Source: Callipepla californica brunnescens (lineage: Eukaryota > Chordata > Aves > Galliformes > Odontophoridae). From it: a DNA stretch of 64,000 nt. The notes beneath the pieces were generated by a model. That model was not told where the DNA came from. It saw nothing but the letters and a program-made list of their open reading frames with translations, and did no database searches. The DNA lies in the NCBI GenBank assembly GCA_023055505.1, contig JALIRH010000050.1:62001-126000 (forward strand), written 5' to 3'. Below are positions 48,901 through 59,201 of the stretch, in pieces. The stretch's first letter is position 1; every line of letters begins with the position of its first letter. The translations under genes were made by a program, and so were the position numbers.

Positions 48901-51900
48901 GACAAGGGAAGCTGTCAGTACAACTAGAGTGAAGAACTGGCCACCCATGCAGGACTTTGCCACCCACCAGGATGTGCCTGGAAGAACAGAATCCACAGGC
49001 AGGAGACCTCCACTGACTCAGGGGAGATGGTAAATCCAAACTGTTCTCCAAAACCTACAGCTGTAGGCATCACTAGTTAGTGACGTCAGAGGGCAGCGTA
49101 GCAGAGAACTTGCAAAAGCAGCAGTAGCAGCAGAATTTTACTCTTGTCACTACACTGAGCTCTGCTAAAGGTAAACCTGTTTGGGAGCCACACTCCAGTT
49201 GCAGCCACAATGCACTGAAGGTCCAGTGTCAAACAAGAGGTGTCACAGCAACTCCTTCTCTTGGATAGGGGAACTATAAAGGACTGAGTGGGCTTGTTAA
49301 AATGCATTCAGGTAGCATTTCAGGGTTTTCTCAAAGACACCATATTAGAAGCTGAGAGTGTTGTTTACCACTACTCATAATTAAACCAAAAAAAAAAAAA
49401 AAAAAAAAAAAAAAGCGTAGAAAGGAATGAGGAAAGGCAGCATAATTAAAAGTCAGGTGCTGTTTGCAGTGAGAAGGAGATGTTCTTTAAATAAACTGGG
49501 TGGTATCCAAAAAGGAAAACTGAAATGAATGCTAATTCAGGCAAACAATGTAAACGGTAAGATAGATGGGGAAAAAAAAAAAGTCTGAGAAAGACTTACA
49601 CAAGTATGAAAGCTGCTATTGAAATACTTTTTCCAAACACAACAAGTAGGATAGGCTGCCTGCCAGAAAGTCTGCGGGGCTGATAGATGATCAAAATAAA
49701 GAGAGACCACCACTTCAGAAGTGGGAAACCTAAATTAAGCATTCCCACTGAAATCTTAACAGTGACCAATACCAGATAACCAGGGAAACATACAAAAACA
49801 GAGCAAAGACATGGTGAAGTTTCGCCCTAAAATTAAGGACTTTGTATGCTGACACTGTCCTTTTAGAGAAGGGACATGGGGTTTCAAAGAACAGCAGACT
49901 ACTGAGTCCTACTCCAGTGCTGTGAACAGAAGCAAATAATAAAGAACAAAACCAGTACACTGTAATCACAGCATTTGTTGAGGAAAATCATGTCGCAGAA
50001 TCACATTATTAATCTTTTTAAGGAATTAGAAAGTATGTGGATATGTGTGAGTCTGTTGGAAAAGTAACTGAAAGCCTTTGACAAAGGTTCTTTGGCTTCT
50101 TCAGAAGCAAAGTTCTACAGCGAAGTAAAGCACAATAAGATGGAAGATTTTGTAGATCAGTAACAGCTTAAGGAACAGGAATGAATGGATATTGCTCACA
50201 CTGAAGGGAGGCTGTGACTGTAAAAAGCCTATTAAAATCTAGGCTGCCTCTACTGAAATGTAAGAAGCTGCAGAGGAACTCCAGGAGCTACCCAGGCAAT
50301 AAGCCATCAGGAGAGCCCACTGCGAGCACAGGTGAGTGTACATGAAGCATAACAGCACAGCACTCAGAGACGGCCTCTGAATTTGTCATTCATTGTCACT
50401 CAGAAAGTCTTGGAGTTGAATAAAGGCAGCTCTGTGCACATTTTAGCTCAAGGCTGATTAAAGGGCAAACAGTGGTAGGAATAATAAGGAAGAAGTACAG
50501 AACATTAATATAGTAGCTCGAGGTTGATACTGCTGATATTTCTGTATCACAGGTTGGCAGAATAACAGAGGTACATGACAATATCCAGGAGGAAAGGTTA
50601 AGCACACACAGTGTTCTTCAGCCTGGAAAGAGACTCTGACTCAGGATTTTATGAATCTCAAGAGTGCAAATGCATTTAAAAGACAATTACATGCACAGGA
50701 AAAGGTCCATGAAACATGATGGTTCTGTTGCAATTTCTGGATCAAGAAGCCCTGGCCCACTGGTTTGCTAGGAATGAAAGCTACTCCATTCTTGCACGAT
50801 TTCTCCCAAGTATGTGTTATTCAGCAGAGAAACAATTTTGAGAAAGCAGATCTCTGGTCAGACCCAGAACCTTTTTATTTAATTTATTTATTAAATTCTG
50901 CACCAGTGGCTCTGTGTGCTGGAAACAAAAACCCTACTGTTGCTCTCTCTAGCAACAACTTTTTTTTCTTTTTGAGAGGATGCATCTCATACCTGACAGC
51001 GTTCATTCCCAGCCCAGGTTTGTTTTTTATTTCCCTAGCATGGTCTGATTATCTTGAATCCAAGATCATCCAGATTCTTCATTGCTCTGTTTTGATTTAG
51101 CCTTATCTCAGTGCAGACTCCCAATCACAAAAACACCCTGGGAACAAATAAATTAATGACCTTATTCCCTAAAGCTCAAGTTTTATCAGCGTTCTGCTAG
51201 GATTCAGAACAACGTGTAGAATTGAATACAAATGCTCTCAGAAGGCAGAAGTTGTCAGAATAAAAATAAATAAATCCGAAGAAGGTAAAAACCACTAACT
51301 TTTAAGGAAAAATTTCCTTCAGCAACCATGCAGAGGTTTTAGACAGGGCCTGTGAAACCTGCCTCCTCCTCTTTGCAACCAGAAGTAAGGGGAAAACAAG
51401 TCCTGCTCCATCTAAATCCATAGCAGCTCCCCTTGCCAAGAAAAGTGATTGCCTTCAACCTCAAAACAGAAACTCAGAGTTGGAGTTCTCAGTACTCAAC
51501 CAACATGATCTCTCCCTACAGGAGGCAGCAAAACTTCAGCTTCTTTTAAGAAACTGATACTGTCTACAATCAGCAGTGAAGTTCCTGCTGAATCAGTAAT
51601 GGCAGTTGGCAAATCCCCTTGGCTGTGGGTCTGACAGTAAGGACAAATCTAACCACAGCAGGACTGAATACTCCCCTTCATGGAGCTACATGTCTTTTAA
51701 GCTCAGAGACACTGTTCTTACAGTACTGTTTCTCTCCTGCCAGTGCAGCCTGGGGAAGCACTTTGTGTCCCTTCCTGAACAAAGCTCATTGCTTAGGGTG
51801 ATGCTGAAGAACTTCTAACTCCCAAGGAGAAGGTCGACAAGGGGCCTACCTGGATTTGAGCATCTCTGAGTGAATAACCCAGCCTTCACCTGAAATATCT

Positions 51901-54475
51901 TCCTGACTTAACAATGCTAAGGTGCTGGTAGTCAAAAAAGGATGATTATACTGTTCTTTGGTAGGATTGAAGTGAACGCTGCCCACTCTCACCAACCAAA
52001 ACAGCTTCAGGACTCGCTAAGTGGATCAGAAGGGTGAAAAGGGGAAAAAACATAAACGGGACATCCATCAGGAGAGCTGCTACATTTTGCAGGGGGAAAA
52101 AGCAGGAAAATGAATACACTGATACTGAAAGCATATACCAGTACCAAACAATCCTTTACTGCTTTCCTTCTCTTCTGCCTTTCCTGGGGGTTACACAGGG
52201 AGATAGCAATAAACCTTTACCATACTTAAAGTAACTGCAAGAATTTCATCTATTCAGTATACTAAATATTAGATATAAAGTTGCCTGAAAGATGCATTTT
52301 GCTCATATTTTTCATGCTGTTTTGTTTGCTTGCTTATGTTATTAAACGATAAAGCCTAACTTTGATTTGAGCTGCTGGCTTTGACCTCCTTGGATGACTT
52401 ATTTGCAAGTGTGCTTGGAGAAAACTGTTCGTAAAATTCTTTTTTTTTTTTTTTTCCAGTGTTACCAAGGCTGTCCTTTATTCCCCAAAGCATACTAAGT
52501 ATTTAAGTATTCTTAAGGAATTTGCATCTTTAGAACAGCAGTAAGGAGAAATTTGGAGATTATGCCAAAAACACTTCAAGAAGCTAAAGGGTTGGATCTA
52601 CCAGGCAGATATGTAGCCCCTCTCATACCCCTCAGCTCAGGGAAAATGAGGAGAAGGAAGTAATTGAGCACTGTCGCCAATGGCCAGTAGCCTGGGTAGA
52701 AGTAACCCAGTCCCAGTGATGTGGGACATTCTGCCATTTCTGCTTTGCTATCTGGGCAGAACAGAGAGTGAAGATTGGGAACATGCTTCCATCTCCTTCC
52801 TCCCCCTCTTTTGAGGGAAGGCAGGGTCAAAATGAACTCTACTAACACAAATTCTTGACATCAGCTTCACTCTACTCAGCTCATTACAGAACCTGACTGG
52901 AAAACAGCTTTTCTTCACCAATTTTCTTAGCTCTGTTGCTTCTTCCAGGAAGGTCCTCAGTGGTTGCAAATACTTCAGCAGAAGTAGCAGTGTTTAGCGA
53001 AAAATCTGGAAGGAAACAGTGGCCTACGCGAGTTACTCTGAACATTTGTTCCCCTCCATGAAGTCTTTTAAGTATTCAGGTCCAACTGCTGACTGCAATG
53101 CAGAATTAAAATCAAAGTGACCCTCAAGATGCCAACCTTCTCCATTGCTGTGGAGAAGAGGAACCTATTTTATATCTAAATTAATACACCTTCCTATCCA
53201 ATGCAAAAAGGGCTAAAAACACTGATCAGTCACTTTGCTCAGGGACCTTTCCTTGATGTTTAACAAGGAAAAAAAATATCAAACAGATTAGCCTGAAAGC
53301 AAATTTGGCTCCAGCATTTAACAAAGAACAGAAAGAGATTGTGGAAACCTGTTGGTAATTATACACAGAGTAAATATTAATATCTTCCCAGAATTCTCCT
53401 CATAGTGAAGCAGACACACCTCAAGGCAAGTAAATCTTTTTTTTCCCCAACTTTCCTTTGTGATAAATGCAGTGAGAGGTGCAGGTAGCAGACTACTCTG
53501 CTGTTAGCTCCAACCCAAACTTCACTGCAGCAGATCTATACACTTCTGTTAATGCAGGTAAAAATGTTTAAAGGAAACAATATATTTTTTTAAAGCACTG
53601 TCATGAAACTATAACTAAATAAACAATACTACAGGCAGTTCTGCGTGAAATAATAATAATAAAAAACCATCCTTACTTCAAAACAAATCTTAAGTTCTGA
53701 ATCAAAAAGAGATGATACAACAAGGAAGACTGCCAGGAACTGGAACATCCAAATTTATGCAATTAAACACTAAAATTGATGACTTTATAGACAAATCAAC
53801 ATAGATAAAGCATTTATGAAAGGAATAATTGGCACAGCATTAAGCATAATATATAGAAATACTTGGTATAGTACAGCACTCTTGCCTGTCAGGACAAGAA
53901 GTCTTAAGAATTTGGCCTAATTAATAATATTATTTTAAGCATCGATTAAGATCTACGGACAGAAAATAATTAAGCCTTATAAAAACAGAACTGAAAGAAA
54001 ACAAAAAGTTTGCTTACTCTTCTTGACGCAAGTCATTAACACTCCGATCTAGTGAGATCATATCACTTGCCACCATATTAAACCCAAACTCTTTTATGCT
54101 GGCTTGAATGGATTCTTTGTAATCTGGTCCTAAAACATATGGCTTCGCTTCCTCTCCAGGGCCACCAACAACTCCATGAGGCTCAGGCTCTTTGGGTTCA
54201 AAATTACCGAGGACTCCAGGTCGTAAAACAGGATCTCGATATACAAATGTCTGAGGCTTAAATGTGAGATACTGCCTCTGGATGACGTTTTGTGGATTGT
54301 TATCACCACCACCATGCTGATTTAATTCATTTTTGGCCTTATTTTTCCTTCGAATGGATTCCAAGTCCACTTCCACACCTTCGACATGAGGCCAAGGTAC
54401 CACAGGTTTGAACTTCTCATTTCCTAGTCCATGCTCTCCTTTGTTTGGCAAGGGTCTGTTGGCTTCTTTGTCATC
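18848..54475 (-). CDS. GALNT7: GALNT7, polypeptide N-acetylgalactosaminyltransferase 7 (exons 2-12; exon 1 off window)
   Basis: Eleven exon positions, minus strand: 54475-54018, 39836-39670, 33737-33607, 33477-33398, 6a 31299-31117 or 6b 31645-31463, 29303-29186, 27199-27077, 25393-25175, 23041-22943, 21664-21536, 18985-18848. All are GT-AG with matching phases, 614 codons plus stop. The product is a type II Golgi membrane enzyme that transfers GalNAc from UDP-GalNAc to Ser/Thr. GALNT7 is known to prefer peptides already carrying GalNAc (follow-up enzyme). In order: stem (exon 2), GT-A catalytic domain with the metal-binding DAH motif (exon 5) and the Gal/GalNAc-T motif around WGGENFEIS (exon 7), then a ricin-B-type lectin domain (exons 10-12) with CID, CL and CLD-QKW signatures. 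The membrane anchor is in exon 1, beyond 64000. Exon 6 exists in two alternative copies. Confidence 0.96.
18986..21535 (-). other. GALNT7: GALNT7 intron 11
   Basis: A 2.55-kb intron. Its section 19430-20010 is noticeably richer in G+C than its surroundings and carries a 250-codon ORF on the gene's own strand (20008-19256). I recognise no domain in it and treat it as probably fortuitous. Confidence 0.8.
21536..21664 (-). CDS. GALNT7: GALNT7 exon 11 (lectin domain, 43 aa)
   Basis: The acceptor TTTCTGTAG follows a long T tract. It codes [20 protein letters not shown] through [13 protein letters not shown], phase 0 at both ends, and donor AAG|GTATGG. This is the middle lectin repeat, with a C-L pair and a DWQ(Y) ending. 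Confidence 0.96.
21665..22942 (-). other. GALNT7: GALNT7 intron 10
   Basis: About 1.3 kb. A polypyrimidine tract of about 20 T (minus strand) precedes exon 11. Nothing else is recognised. Confidence 0.8.
22943..23041 (-). CDS. GALNT7: GALNT7 exon 10 (33 aa, start of lectin domain)
   Basis: The acceptor is TTTTTTTCCAG. It codes [20 protein letters not shown] through CHRMGGNQ and ends CAG|GTAAGT, phase 0. It holds the first lectin-repeat CID signature. Confidence 0.96.
23042..25174 (-). other. GALNT7: GALNT7 intron 9
   Basis: About 2.1 kb, with an (AAAT)n microsatellite at 24779-24811 and a T-rich tract near 24850-24875. No further gene is recognised. Confidence 0.8.
24779..24811. repeat. (AAAT)n microsatellite
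   Basis: Six or so AAAT units followed by an A-rich end, inside GALNT7 intron 9. Confidence 0.9.
25175..25393 (-). CDS. GALNT7: GALNT7 exon 9 (73 aa, end of catalytic domain)
   Basis: The acceptor is TTCACAG. It codes [20 protein letters not shown] through [10 protein letters not shown], phase 0, and donor [17 protein letters not shown] is the conserved segment just after the catalytic loop in this enzyme family, and the [10 protein letters not shown] part leads to the lectin linker. Confidence 0.97.
25394..27076 (-). other. GALNT7: GALNT7 intron 8
   Basis: About 1.7 kb, containing a perfect short palindrome at 25767-25793. No other structure is recognised. Confidence 0.8.
25767..25793. repeat. 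Perfect 13+1+13 nt palindrome
   Basis: CTTTCTCCCACTT (25767-25779) and its exact reverse complement AAGTGGGAGAAAG (25781-25793) flank a single G. It is mixed in composition, so not a simple-repeat artefact. It would form a tight hairpin in the GALNT7 pre-mRNA. Confidence 0.93.
27077..27199 (-). CDS. GALNT7: GALNT7 exon 8 (41 aa, catalytic loop region)
   Basis: The acceptor is TTGACCTTGTAG. It codes [20 protein letters not shown], then [21 protein letters not shown], and ends AAG|GTACTG, phase 0 at both ends. WQCGG...PCSRVGH is a hallmark of polypeptide GalNAc-transferases. The following [14 protein letters not shown] aligns in position with the flexible active-site loop of GALNT2 (family knowledge). 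Plus-strand ORFs over it are shadows. Confidence 0.96.
27200..29185 (-). other. GALNT7: GALNT7 intron 7
   Basis: About 2 kb. A CR1 3' end (28940-29159, antisense to the gene) occupies its donor-proximal end. The rest is unremarkable A+T-rich sequence. Confidence 0.8.
28940..29159 (+). mobile_element. CR1 LINE, 5'-truncated 3' end
   Basis: It contains the diagnostic CR1 stretches GGTTGGATATTAGGAAAAAT, then CTGGAACAGGCTG and TCCCTGGAGGTGTTCAAG. It ends in the octamer-like tail GATTCTATTACTCTAGGATTCT rather than poly(A), as CR1 elements do. It is antisense to GALNT7 and ends about 26 nt from the exon 7 splice donor. Confidence 0.88.
29186..29303 (-). CDS. GALNT7: GALNT7 exon 7 (39 aa, Gal/GalNAc-T motif)
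   Basis: The acceptor is TTCTTCCAG. It completes an Arg codon and codes [20 protein letters not shown], then [19 protein letters not shown]. Donor AAG|GTAACG. It holds the WGGEN core of the Gal/GalNAc-T motif. It can be joined in frame to either copy of exon 6, since both end in CG. Confidence 0.97.
29304..31116 (-). other. GALNT7: GALNT7 intron 6 (downstream of exon 6a)
   Basis: About 1.8 kb with a (TTTC)n tract at 29731-29778. Nothing else is recognised. Confidence 0.8.
29731..29778. repeat. (TTTC)n polypyrimidine microsatellite
   Basis: TTTC units degrade into a T-rich end. On the transcribed (minus) sense it is a purine GAAA run in GALNT7 intron 6. Confidence 0.9.
31117..31299 (-). CDS. 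GALNT7: GALNT7 exon 6a (61 codons; the copy closer to human canonical form)
   Basis: The acceptor is CGCCACCCGCAG and the donor TATCG|GTAAAC. It is 183 nt, completing an Arg codon at the start and leaving CG at the end. It codes [20 protein letters not shown], then [20 protein letters not shown] and [20 protein letters not shown]. This matches the canonical human exon as I know it (VPLIDVINGNT...[12 protein letters not shown]). The segment lies between the DAH motif and the WGGEN motif in the GT-A fold. It is alternative to exon 6b 163 nt upstream in the transcript. Confidence 0.93.
31300..31462 (-). other. GALNT7: Intron between the duplicated exons 6b and 6a (163 nt)
   Basis: It has a donor GTAAAG at the 6b side and an acceptor CCCGCAG at the 6a side. 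It is G+C-rich next to 6a, which lacks a strong pyrimidine tract, so recognition of 6a may depend on enhancers. The intron is long enough to be spliced, so steric exclusion is not obvious. Confidence 0.75.
31463..31645 (-). CDS. GALNT7: GALNT7 exon 6b (61 codons; tandem duplicate of exon 6)
   Basis: The acceptor is AAACGTTTCAG and the donor TATCG|GTAAAG. It is 183 nt with the same phases as 6a. It codes [20 protein letters not shown], then [20 protein letters not shown] and [20 protein letters not shown]. It is identical to 6a at 47 of 60 positions, and the core [15 protein letters not shown] is unchanged. The frame is open with no damage, so it looks like a functional alternative exon and not a relic. 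Differences cluster at residues 10-22 and 46-55 of the exon. Confidence 0.92.
31646..33397 (-). other. GALNT7: GALNT7 intron 5
   Basis: About 1.75 kb, with a (TA)n-T tract at 32229-32255. No other feature is recognised. Confidence 0.8.
32229..32255. repeat. (TA)n followed by T tract
   Basis: Seven TA units then about 13 T, inside GALNT7 intron 5. Confidence 0.9.
33398..33477 (-). CDS. GALNT7: GALNT7 exon 5 (DxH metal-binding motif)
   Basis: The acceptor is CTTTTGAAG. It codes [20 protein letters not shown] then APISKD plus AG of an Arg codon; donor CAG|GTAATG. LDAHCE is the DxH motif that binds Mn2+ and the UDP of the donor sugar. Confidence 0.97.
33478..33606 (-). other. GALNT7: GALNT7 intron 4 (129 nt)
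   Basis: A very short intron with donor CAG|GTAGGT. Nothing else is in it. Confidence 0.85.
33607..33737 (-). CDS. GALNT7: GALNT7 exon 4 (44 aa, nucleotide-sugar binding part)
   Basis: The acceptor is TTATTTGATAG. It codes (V)[20 protein letters not shown] then [23 protein letters not shown]. The R-x-x-R-x-GL-x-x-AR pattern is highly conserved in GalNAc-transferases. It ends CAG|GTAGGT at phase 0. Confidence 0.96.
33738..39669 (-). other. GALNT7: GALNT7 intron 3
   Basis: About 5.9 kb. An (AAAC)n repeat is at 39244-39270. Scattered ORFs up to 137 codons show no domain. No interspersed repeat is confidently recognised. Confidence 0.75.
39244..39270. repeat. (AAAC)n microsatellite
   Basis: About five AAAC units, then A-rich. 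Confidence 0.9.
39670..39836 (-). CDS. GALNT7: GALNT7 exon 3 (start of GT-A catalytic core)
   Basis: The acceptor is CTTTTCACAG. It codes [20 protein letters not shown], then [20 protein letters not shown] and [36 protein letters not shown] is the diagnostic N-terminal strand-helix of the family. Donor AAAG|GTACGT, phase 1. Confidence 0.97.
41288..41490 (-). mobile_element. CR1 LINE, 5'-truncated 3' end
   Basis: Read on the minus strand it has TTTCTTCTCAGAAAGAGTGG, then TTGGAGCAGGCTGCC, a GGAGATGGTGGAGCCACTGT run, GGTGTTTGAGAAGGG and a 3' end GATCTATGATTTGG. These are CR1 consensus-like blocks in the correct order. It lies in the same sense as GALNT7 in intron 2. Confidence 0.88.
42252..42334. 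repeat. Nested inverted repeats (pre-miRNA-like hairpin)
   Basis: The outer arms CACTTCAGTC (42252-42261) and GACTGAAGTG (42325-42334) are exact reverse complements. The inner arms AGCTATTTGC (42282-42291) and GCAAATAGCT (42302-42311) are also exact, around a 10-nt loop. A CAGCA/TGCTG pairing can form between them. Total length of 83 nt with a 10-nt terminal loop is in the range of a miRNA precursor, though the internal loops are asymmetric (20 against 13 nt). It could also be the remains of an inverted-repeat element. Confidence 0.6.
46949..46987. repeat. (AAAAT)n/(AAATT)n microsatellite
   Basis: AAAAT units change into AAATT units and end in an A run. It lies in GALNT7 intron 2. Confidence 0.9.
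49388..49414. repeat. Poly(A) tract, 27 nt
   Basis: Uninterrupted A run. No retrocopy body is recognised on its 5' side. Confidence 0.95.
50560..50680 (+). mobile_element. Possible highly decayed CR1-like fragment
   Basis: The phrase GTTCTTCAGCCTGGAAAGAG followed by ACTCTGACTCAGGATTTTATG resembles the CR1/L2 block TTCAGCCTGGAGAAGAGAAGG...GACCTTAT. Only this short match is visible, so it is a weak call. Confidence 0.3.
54018..54475 (-). CDS. GALNT7: GALNT7 exon 2 (stem region, 152 aa)
   Basis: The acceptor is ATATATATAG before GATGAC. The frame is open for 458 nt to the donor GA|GTAAGC (phase 2). It codes [20 protein letters not shown], then [20 protein letters not shown], a Pro/Gly-rich stem and [20 protein letters not shown] through NDLRQEE. 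The lumenal stem and start of the catalytic unit are here. [13 protein letters not shown] corresponds to the conserved N-terminal segment of GalNAc-transferase catalytic domains. Confidence 0.96.
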
Positions 54476-57400
54476 CTATATATACACACAGAGAAACAGC
54501 AGGAGATCATATAAATGTATTACTCTTTTTTCCCCCAAATCTTGTACCTTGGAAACTGAGACTTGATACTAAATATATGTTAAGCAAGAATAAAGAAGTG
54601 CCTGTTAAGGGGCTGAATGAATACTTAAATCTAGTAGTTGCTGGAGAGCTTCACTGGACCATGTCCACACTTACCTGAGAGAGTGGGTCCTGGCAAAGCC
54701 CTAAAGTCCTTCTCACCCCCAAAATTGCTCCCACAAGCATTATTCCCTCTGCTGAAACAGCAGTGCTGTTTTAGAGCTGTGAGATAAGCTGAAGGCACCA
54801 GGACACAGAAGGCAAAAACAAGCTGCAGTCCTGCTCTGAACTGCTGTGCAGCCATGGATGCCATGCTTGGGGCTGAAGTCAGCAGCCACAGGCACTGATA
54901 CTGAAAGCACCAGTGTTTAAAGCGTCTTTACAAGTGTATACCACCCTCCCAAAGAAATGCCAAGTTTGCACTGCGAAGACAGGCTAGGATTTTGGAAACT
55001 CCTTGGCATTTTCAGTGATCAGTAAGATACACGGGGATAGAACAAGGGTGATATTGAAATACATTTGGCAGAAAGGCTGAGCATGAAGTTGCTGGAGTAC
55101 AACAGCCCCACCCATGATCACGCACCAAAAAATACAGTCATTGCTTTTCCCAGTACTTCTGACTAATAGGATAATGAGAAAACATTGCAGAAAGTTCAGA
55201 TTTCCTGGTAGAAGTATCTACTTGTAAAACAGATGTCCTCTATGGATTTTTAGTGTATGGATTTCAGCCAACACCTCACTACCCAGTCGCATACACTGGA
55301 TCAGAAGTGAAGAATGAGATCAGAAGGATGTCACCTGCTGACAGAATCACACAGAATCACTATGGTACATTATCAAGAAACAATCTTAACTTGATGGCTA
55401 AGATGGTGCTAGTCTGACCTTACTGCACCAATGATATATTGCTACTACCTCACAGTATTTACCTCATACACCGTTCACCACCTTCAGAAAATAACAAAAA
55501 TCCACAATAAAATATTCCAAGAGTAGCACAGTAACAAAGGGAGCCAGAGTGGCTCAAATTCAAAATAACATCCTTTACTCAAGAAATATTCAACCTCTCT
55601 GCTTTCTCTAATTTAAACAGTTAAGATGTACAGAACGCAGAAATATTACATTATTCTGCTCTTCTGCTGTTTTCAAGGGACTCTCAAAAGGCAACAAGAG
55701 AAAGAGAAGATAAGAGAGCACATGAAAAGGCACGTTTTGCAAGGAAGCAAAAAGTCTCAAGAGGACTCTTCAATAAAACATCTCACACTTGCCTTACAAA
55801 TCAACATGAAGGCTCCACCACTCAACTGTCAGAACACTGTTGAGCATTCAACCCTTACAAAGTTGCACCTAATTTCTGCTCCCAAGTGCAGAGGCAGCTA
55901 AAAAGCCAACAAAATAATGAGTATCATCAGAAAGGGTGCTTAAAGGAGAGCGTGCTTTTGACAGCATATAATTTTCATGCATTCACATCATCGGCAGTAT
56001 TTAATCCTCCACATCTCAATAGGACATGCAGGAGTTAGAGATGGGAGAGAACAGAGAAATCAGAACGAAGCAGAATGGTTGTGGTGCCTCAGGACATATG
56101 GCCAGAAAGGCTGAGACTCTGCAGTTCAGAGATGTAAAAGCAGAGGGGTGTTATCTCTGGAGTTTAGAAAATCATGAGGGTGATGGCTAAATTGAATACA
56201 AAAGCGCTGTTGACCCTGAATACACTAGAGGCACTTGGCAAAATAGTTTTTTGGTAAAACAATAACAACGACAACAACAACAAAACAATAGAAAAAGTTC
56301 TGTGCACTGGCAGCGATTTCCTGGAAAATACTAAGTGGGAAGCTGTGGACAGAGATAGTACAATGGGGGACAAGGCAAAGTAATGGGTGACTGATCTGAA
56401 AATGGACAGCAAAAGGAGTAGGTAGGGAGGTACCTCCTAAAAACTCTAATTCAACCCTTCTGGATGTTGGAAGATTCCAAAAGTTAGGGAACAGAGACAG
56501 CAGCCAGACCTACATGCATGTCTTTCTGGGCTGGGTGGATCACTGGTCTCAATAAGACAGGAATTTCTTATACCCTTGGCCTGTACAAAATTAAATACCC
56601 TTTCACTTCACTTCTGCTACCTATAAAATAGTTACAAGCTTCTACTTTGCTTGTTTTCTAATTCATAACACTTCCCAAAGTAATTTGTTTATATTGCTGT
56701 AATGAGAACCATGACTTTCCTGATATCACATTATAATCATTACATACAATTAGCACTGTAATGCATTTATTTACTGTTTCCTAAACATATTTCATTTTTC
56801 GAAAAATATTGCAGAGAATAGGAAGCTTACACACCTGCAGACACTCACCTCTTCTTCCAATTACTATGCACCTGACAAACCTGAGGGAAGGCACTGGCTG
56901 TGGGCCAAAGCATCACAGTGTGACCTGCTCAGCACCCACCTCCCCACACTTAAGCGATGGAGGGAAGAGAAAAAGAAGAATAGAAGAGAAAACCTCAAAT
57001 GTGAGATACAAAAAGTTTAGTAAGGAGAAATGGAAGAAAAAAAACAACCAAGTAATGCAAAGGCAACCACTCACAACCTCCCATGAGTAGAGTGATGCCC
57101 AGCCAGTTCCCAAGCAAAAGATGGCTAAGGAGCATGACATTATACGGTATCTCCTCTGTCAGTTTGGGTCATCTAGCTGGCAGCATCTCCTCCCACCCTC
57201 TTGCCTACCCCCAGCCTGCTCTCTGGTGGGTAGTGAGAAACTGGGGAAGGCCTTCAGGCTGTACAAGCACTGCTCAGCCACTGCTATAATAACAGCTGTA
57301 CTGACCACAAACCCAAAACATACCACCATTTGGACTGCTGTGAAGAAAATTAAGTCTGCACCAGCCAGATCTAGCACAGCATTTTAAGCACATTTTTCAA

Positions 57401-59168
57401 AATAAGCAACTAACAGTATTTAAATGTGTGGTCCAGCCTATGGTCCTGGAGGTACTCATCTGTCCACAGATAACTGAGACAAAAGGTTTGTAAATACAGT
57501 CTAGAAGAAAATGCAAGGTCGATCTACAATCAAAGAACAACTCTGGCCATTATATAAACCACAATGCCCTAGGTGGGAACTTCCAGAACTTCTCTTTTTT
57601 AACAATTTAATATAATATATATAAAAAAATACAATTGTTTTAACACAGCGTGCCTGGCTGATTAAAAGATCAGCTTTAAAAAGACTCATACCAGAGTATC
57701 AGCCTGACCAGAAGGCACAGATATGAAAAAAATCATAACCTTTCAAAAAGCAGATAAACAACTGAATCTTAACAATGCCTGAAAACACTTCAGAATAATG
57801 CCCAGATAATGACAGTAAGGTACAGGGAGGTCTCAGAACTGAGCACAACACACAACTGCATTCCTGGGGTTTCTAAAACTAAGGGATAGAGGCAAAATCC
57901 TGAGAATACTCTCACACTTGAAGACCACTGAAGAACAACAACAAAAGCCTAATTACATCTTAACCAAGGACGTGTAGTTAGCTGTTTATATGCAGTAATG
58001 TAGAAATGGTTGGGTTTTGTTTTGTTTTTTCCCCTCAGAACACTTTTCTTCTATATGCTACATTTAGGATTTTCTGCAAGTTTCTCTAGAACCAGCTTCT
58101 TTGTACTTTAGATGTTGTTTTCACCCCTAAAAAGGATTATGTATGAGTCACTGCAATGGGTGTTTTGGAAATACTGAGATGGTATAAACACAGTCAGTCC
58201 CTGACGTGTGTAAAACGGAGATATTTGGTGTGATTTTTTTGCAAATAAGGTTCTTCCTTTTTGAAAAAGAGAGGGATGAAATTGAACTTATGAGGAATGT
58301 AACAGTATTCTCTTGGAAGCATTTTTCTAAATTTCACCAAGAAAAAAATGGGAGAGGCCTCTCCATGAGGCTGCAGGATTGGTCAGCTGACAGGAGGGTT
58401 GGGATTCTGGCTGGCAATAAAATGGAAAATGTCAAAGTTGCACAGTCTGCTTTTCTTCATTAAACCAGTTCAAGACTGGCAACTCCCTGATGTCCTATGA
58501 AATAATGTCTGAAGTACAAATTGATGGTTAAAAAAAAACAAAGTGGATTTGTTTTAATTTATAAAACCGAAGATTATCATGCTGAAAAAAGGTTCACTAA
58601 TTCAAAAGCATGTCTGTAACAGAAGCTTATCTAGACAAAAATCAGCAATGTCTGAGAAATTGAGAGACGTATAATGAAGTAGAAATCTGTATTATTCTCA
58701 TTACCCAAGGATGAAAAAGGAAATTAAAAATTTTGCCTGTCACTGCATTTACACCACTGGCACTTACCACGAAAGGCAAGTAACATGTTTTCCTACCAGA
58801 AGGAAGAGTTCAAAGACTTAACAGAGGATAAATCAAGAGTTCTCAGAAGTCCCCTGATGCAAGTTGTTCTTCTATGCGAGTGACAAGATTTAAAAGTAAA
58901 CAAAGGGGAAAAATTGAAGTATTTTGAAAAGAAGCTGTCACGGAAATTGAGAGAGACCACACAGCTCTCAGCTTAAGTTTGGTACTTCAGCAAAGATTTC
59001 AACATATTTTAAACATTTTTCTTTGTTTGCTTCATCTTAATACAGCCACATTCCTACTTTACTGGGGAAATAAGACCACTAGAGAGAGGTTTTGATACAA
59101 TGTATTAGTGCTGTGCATTTGCAATTATTTGAGTAAATGAGAGGCAGTTGTTTTGATGTGTTCAATTA

Positions 59169-59201
<33 letters not shown>

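Larger units (their letters stand above)
39837..54017 (-). other. GALNT7: GALNT7 intron 2 (14.2 kb)
   Basis: It contains a CR1 3' end (41288-41490), a nested hairpin (42252-42334), a possible very old LINE remnant near 50560-50680, an (AAAAT/AAATT)n tract at 46949-46987, and T or A tracts near 44705, 49388 and 52440. No embedded coding gene is supported; ORFs are all under about 112 codons. Confidence 0.75.

Noticed and set aside
49388..49414. Poly(A) tracts here and at 59170 as tails of processed retrocopies
   Set aside because: No gene-like body precedes either tract. Avian CR1 does not leave poly(A) tails, so simple slippage is more likely.
55340..55372. CAGAATCACACAGAATCAC as a CR1 tail
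   Set aside because: It resembles the CR1 terminal octamer repeat, but the neighbouring sequence shows no CR1 body.
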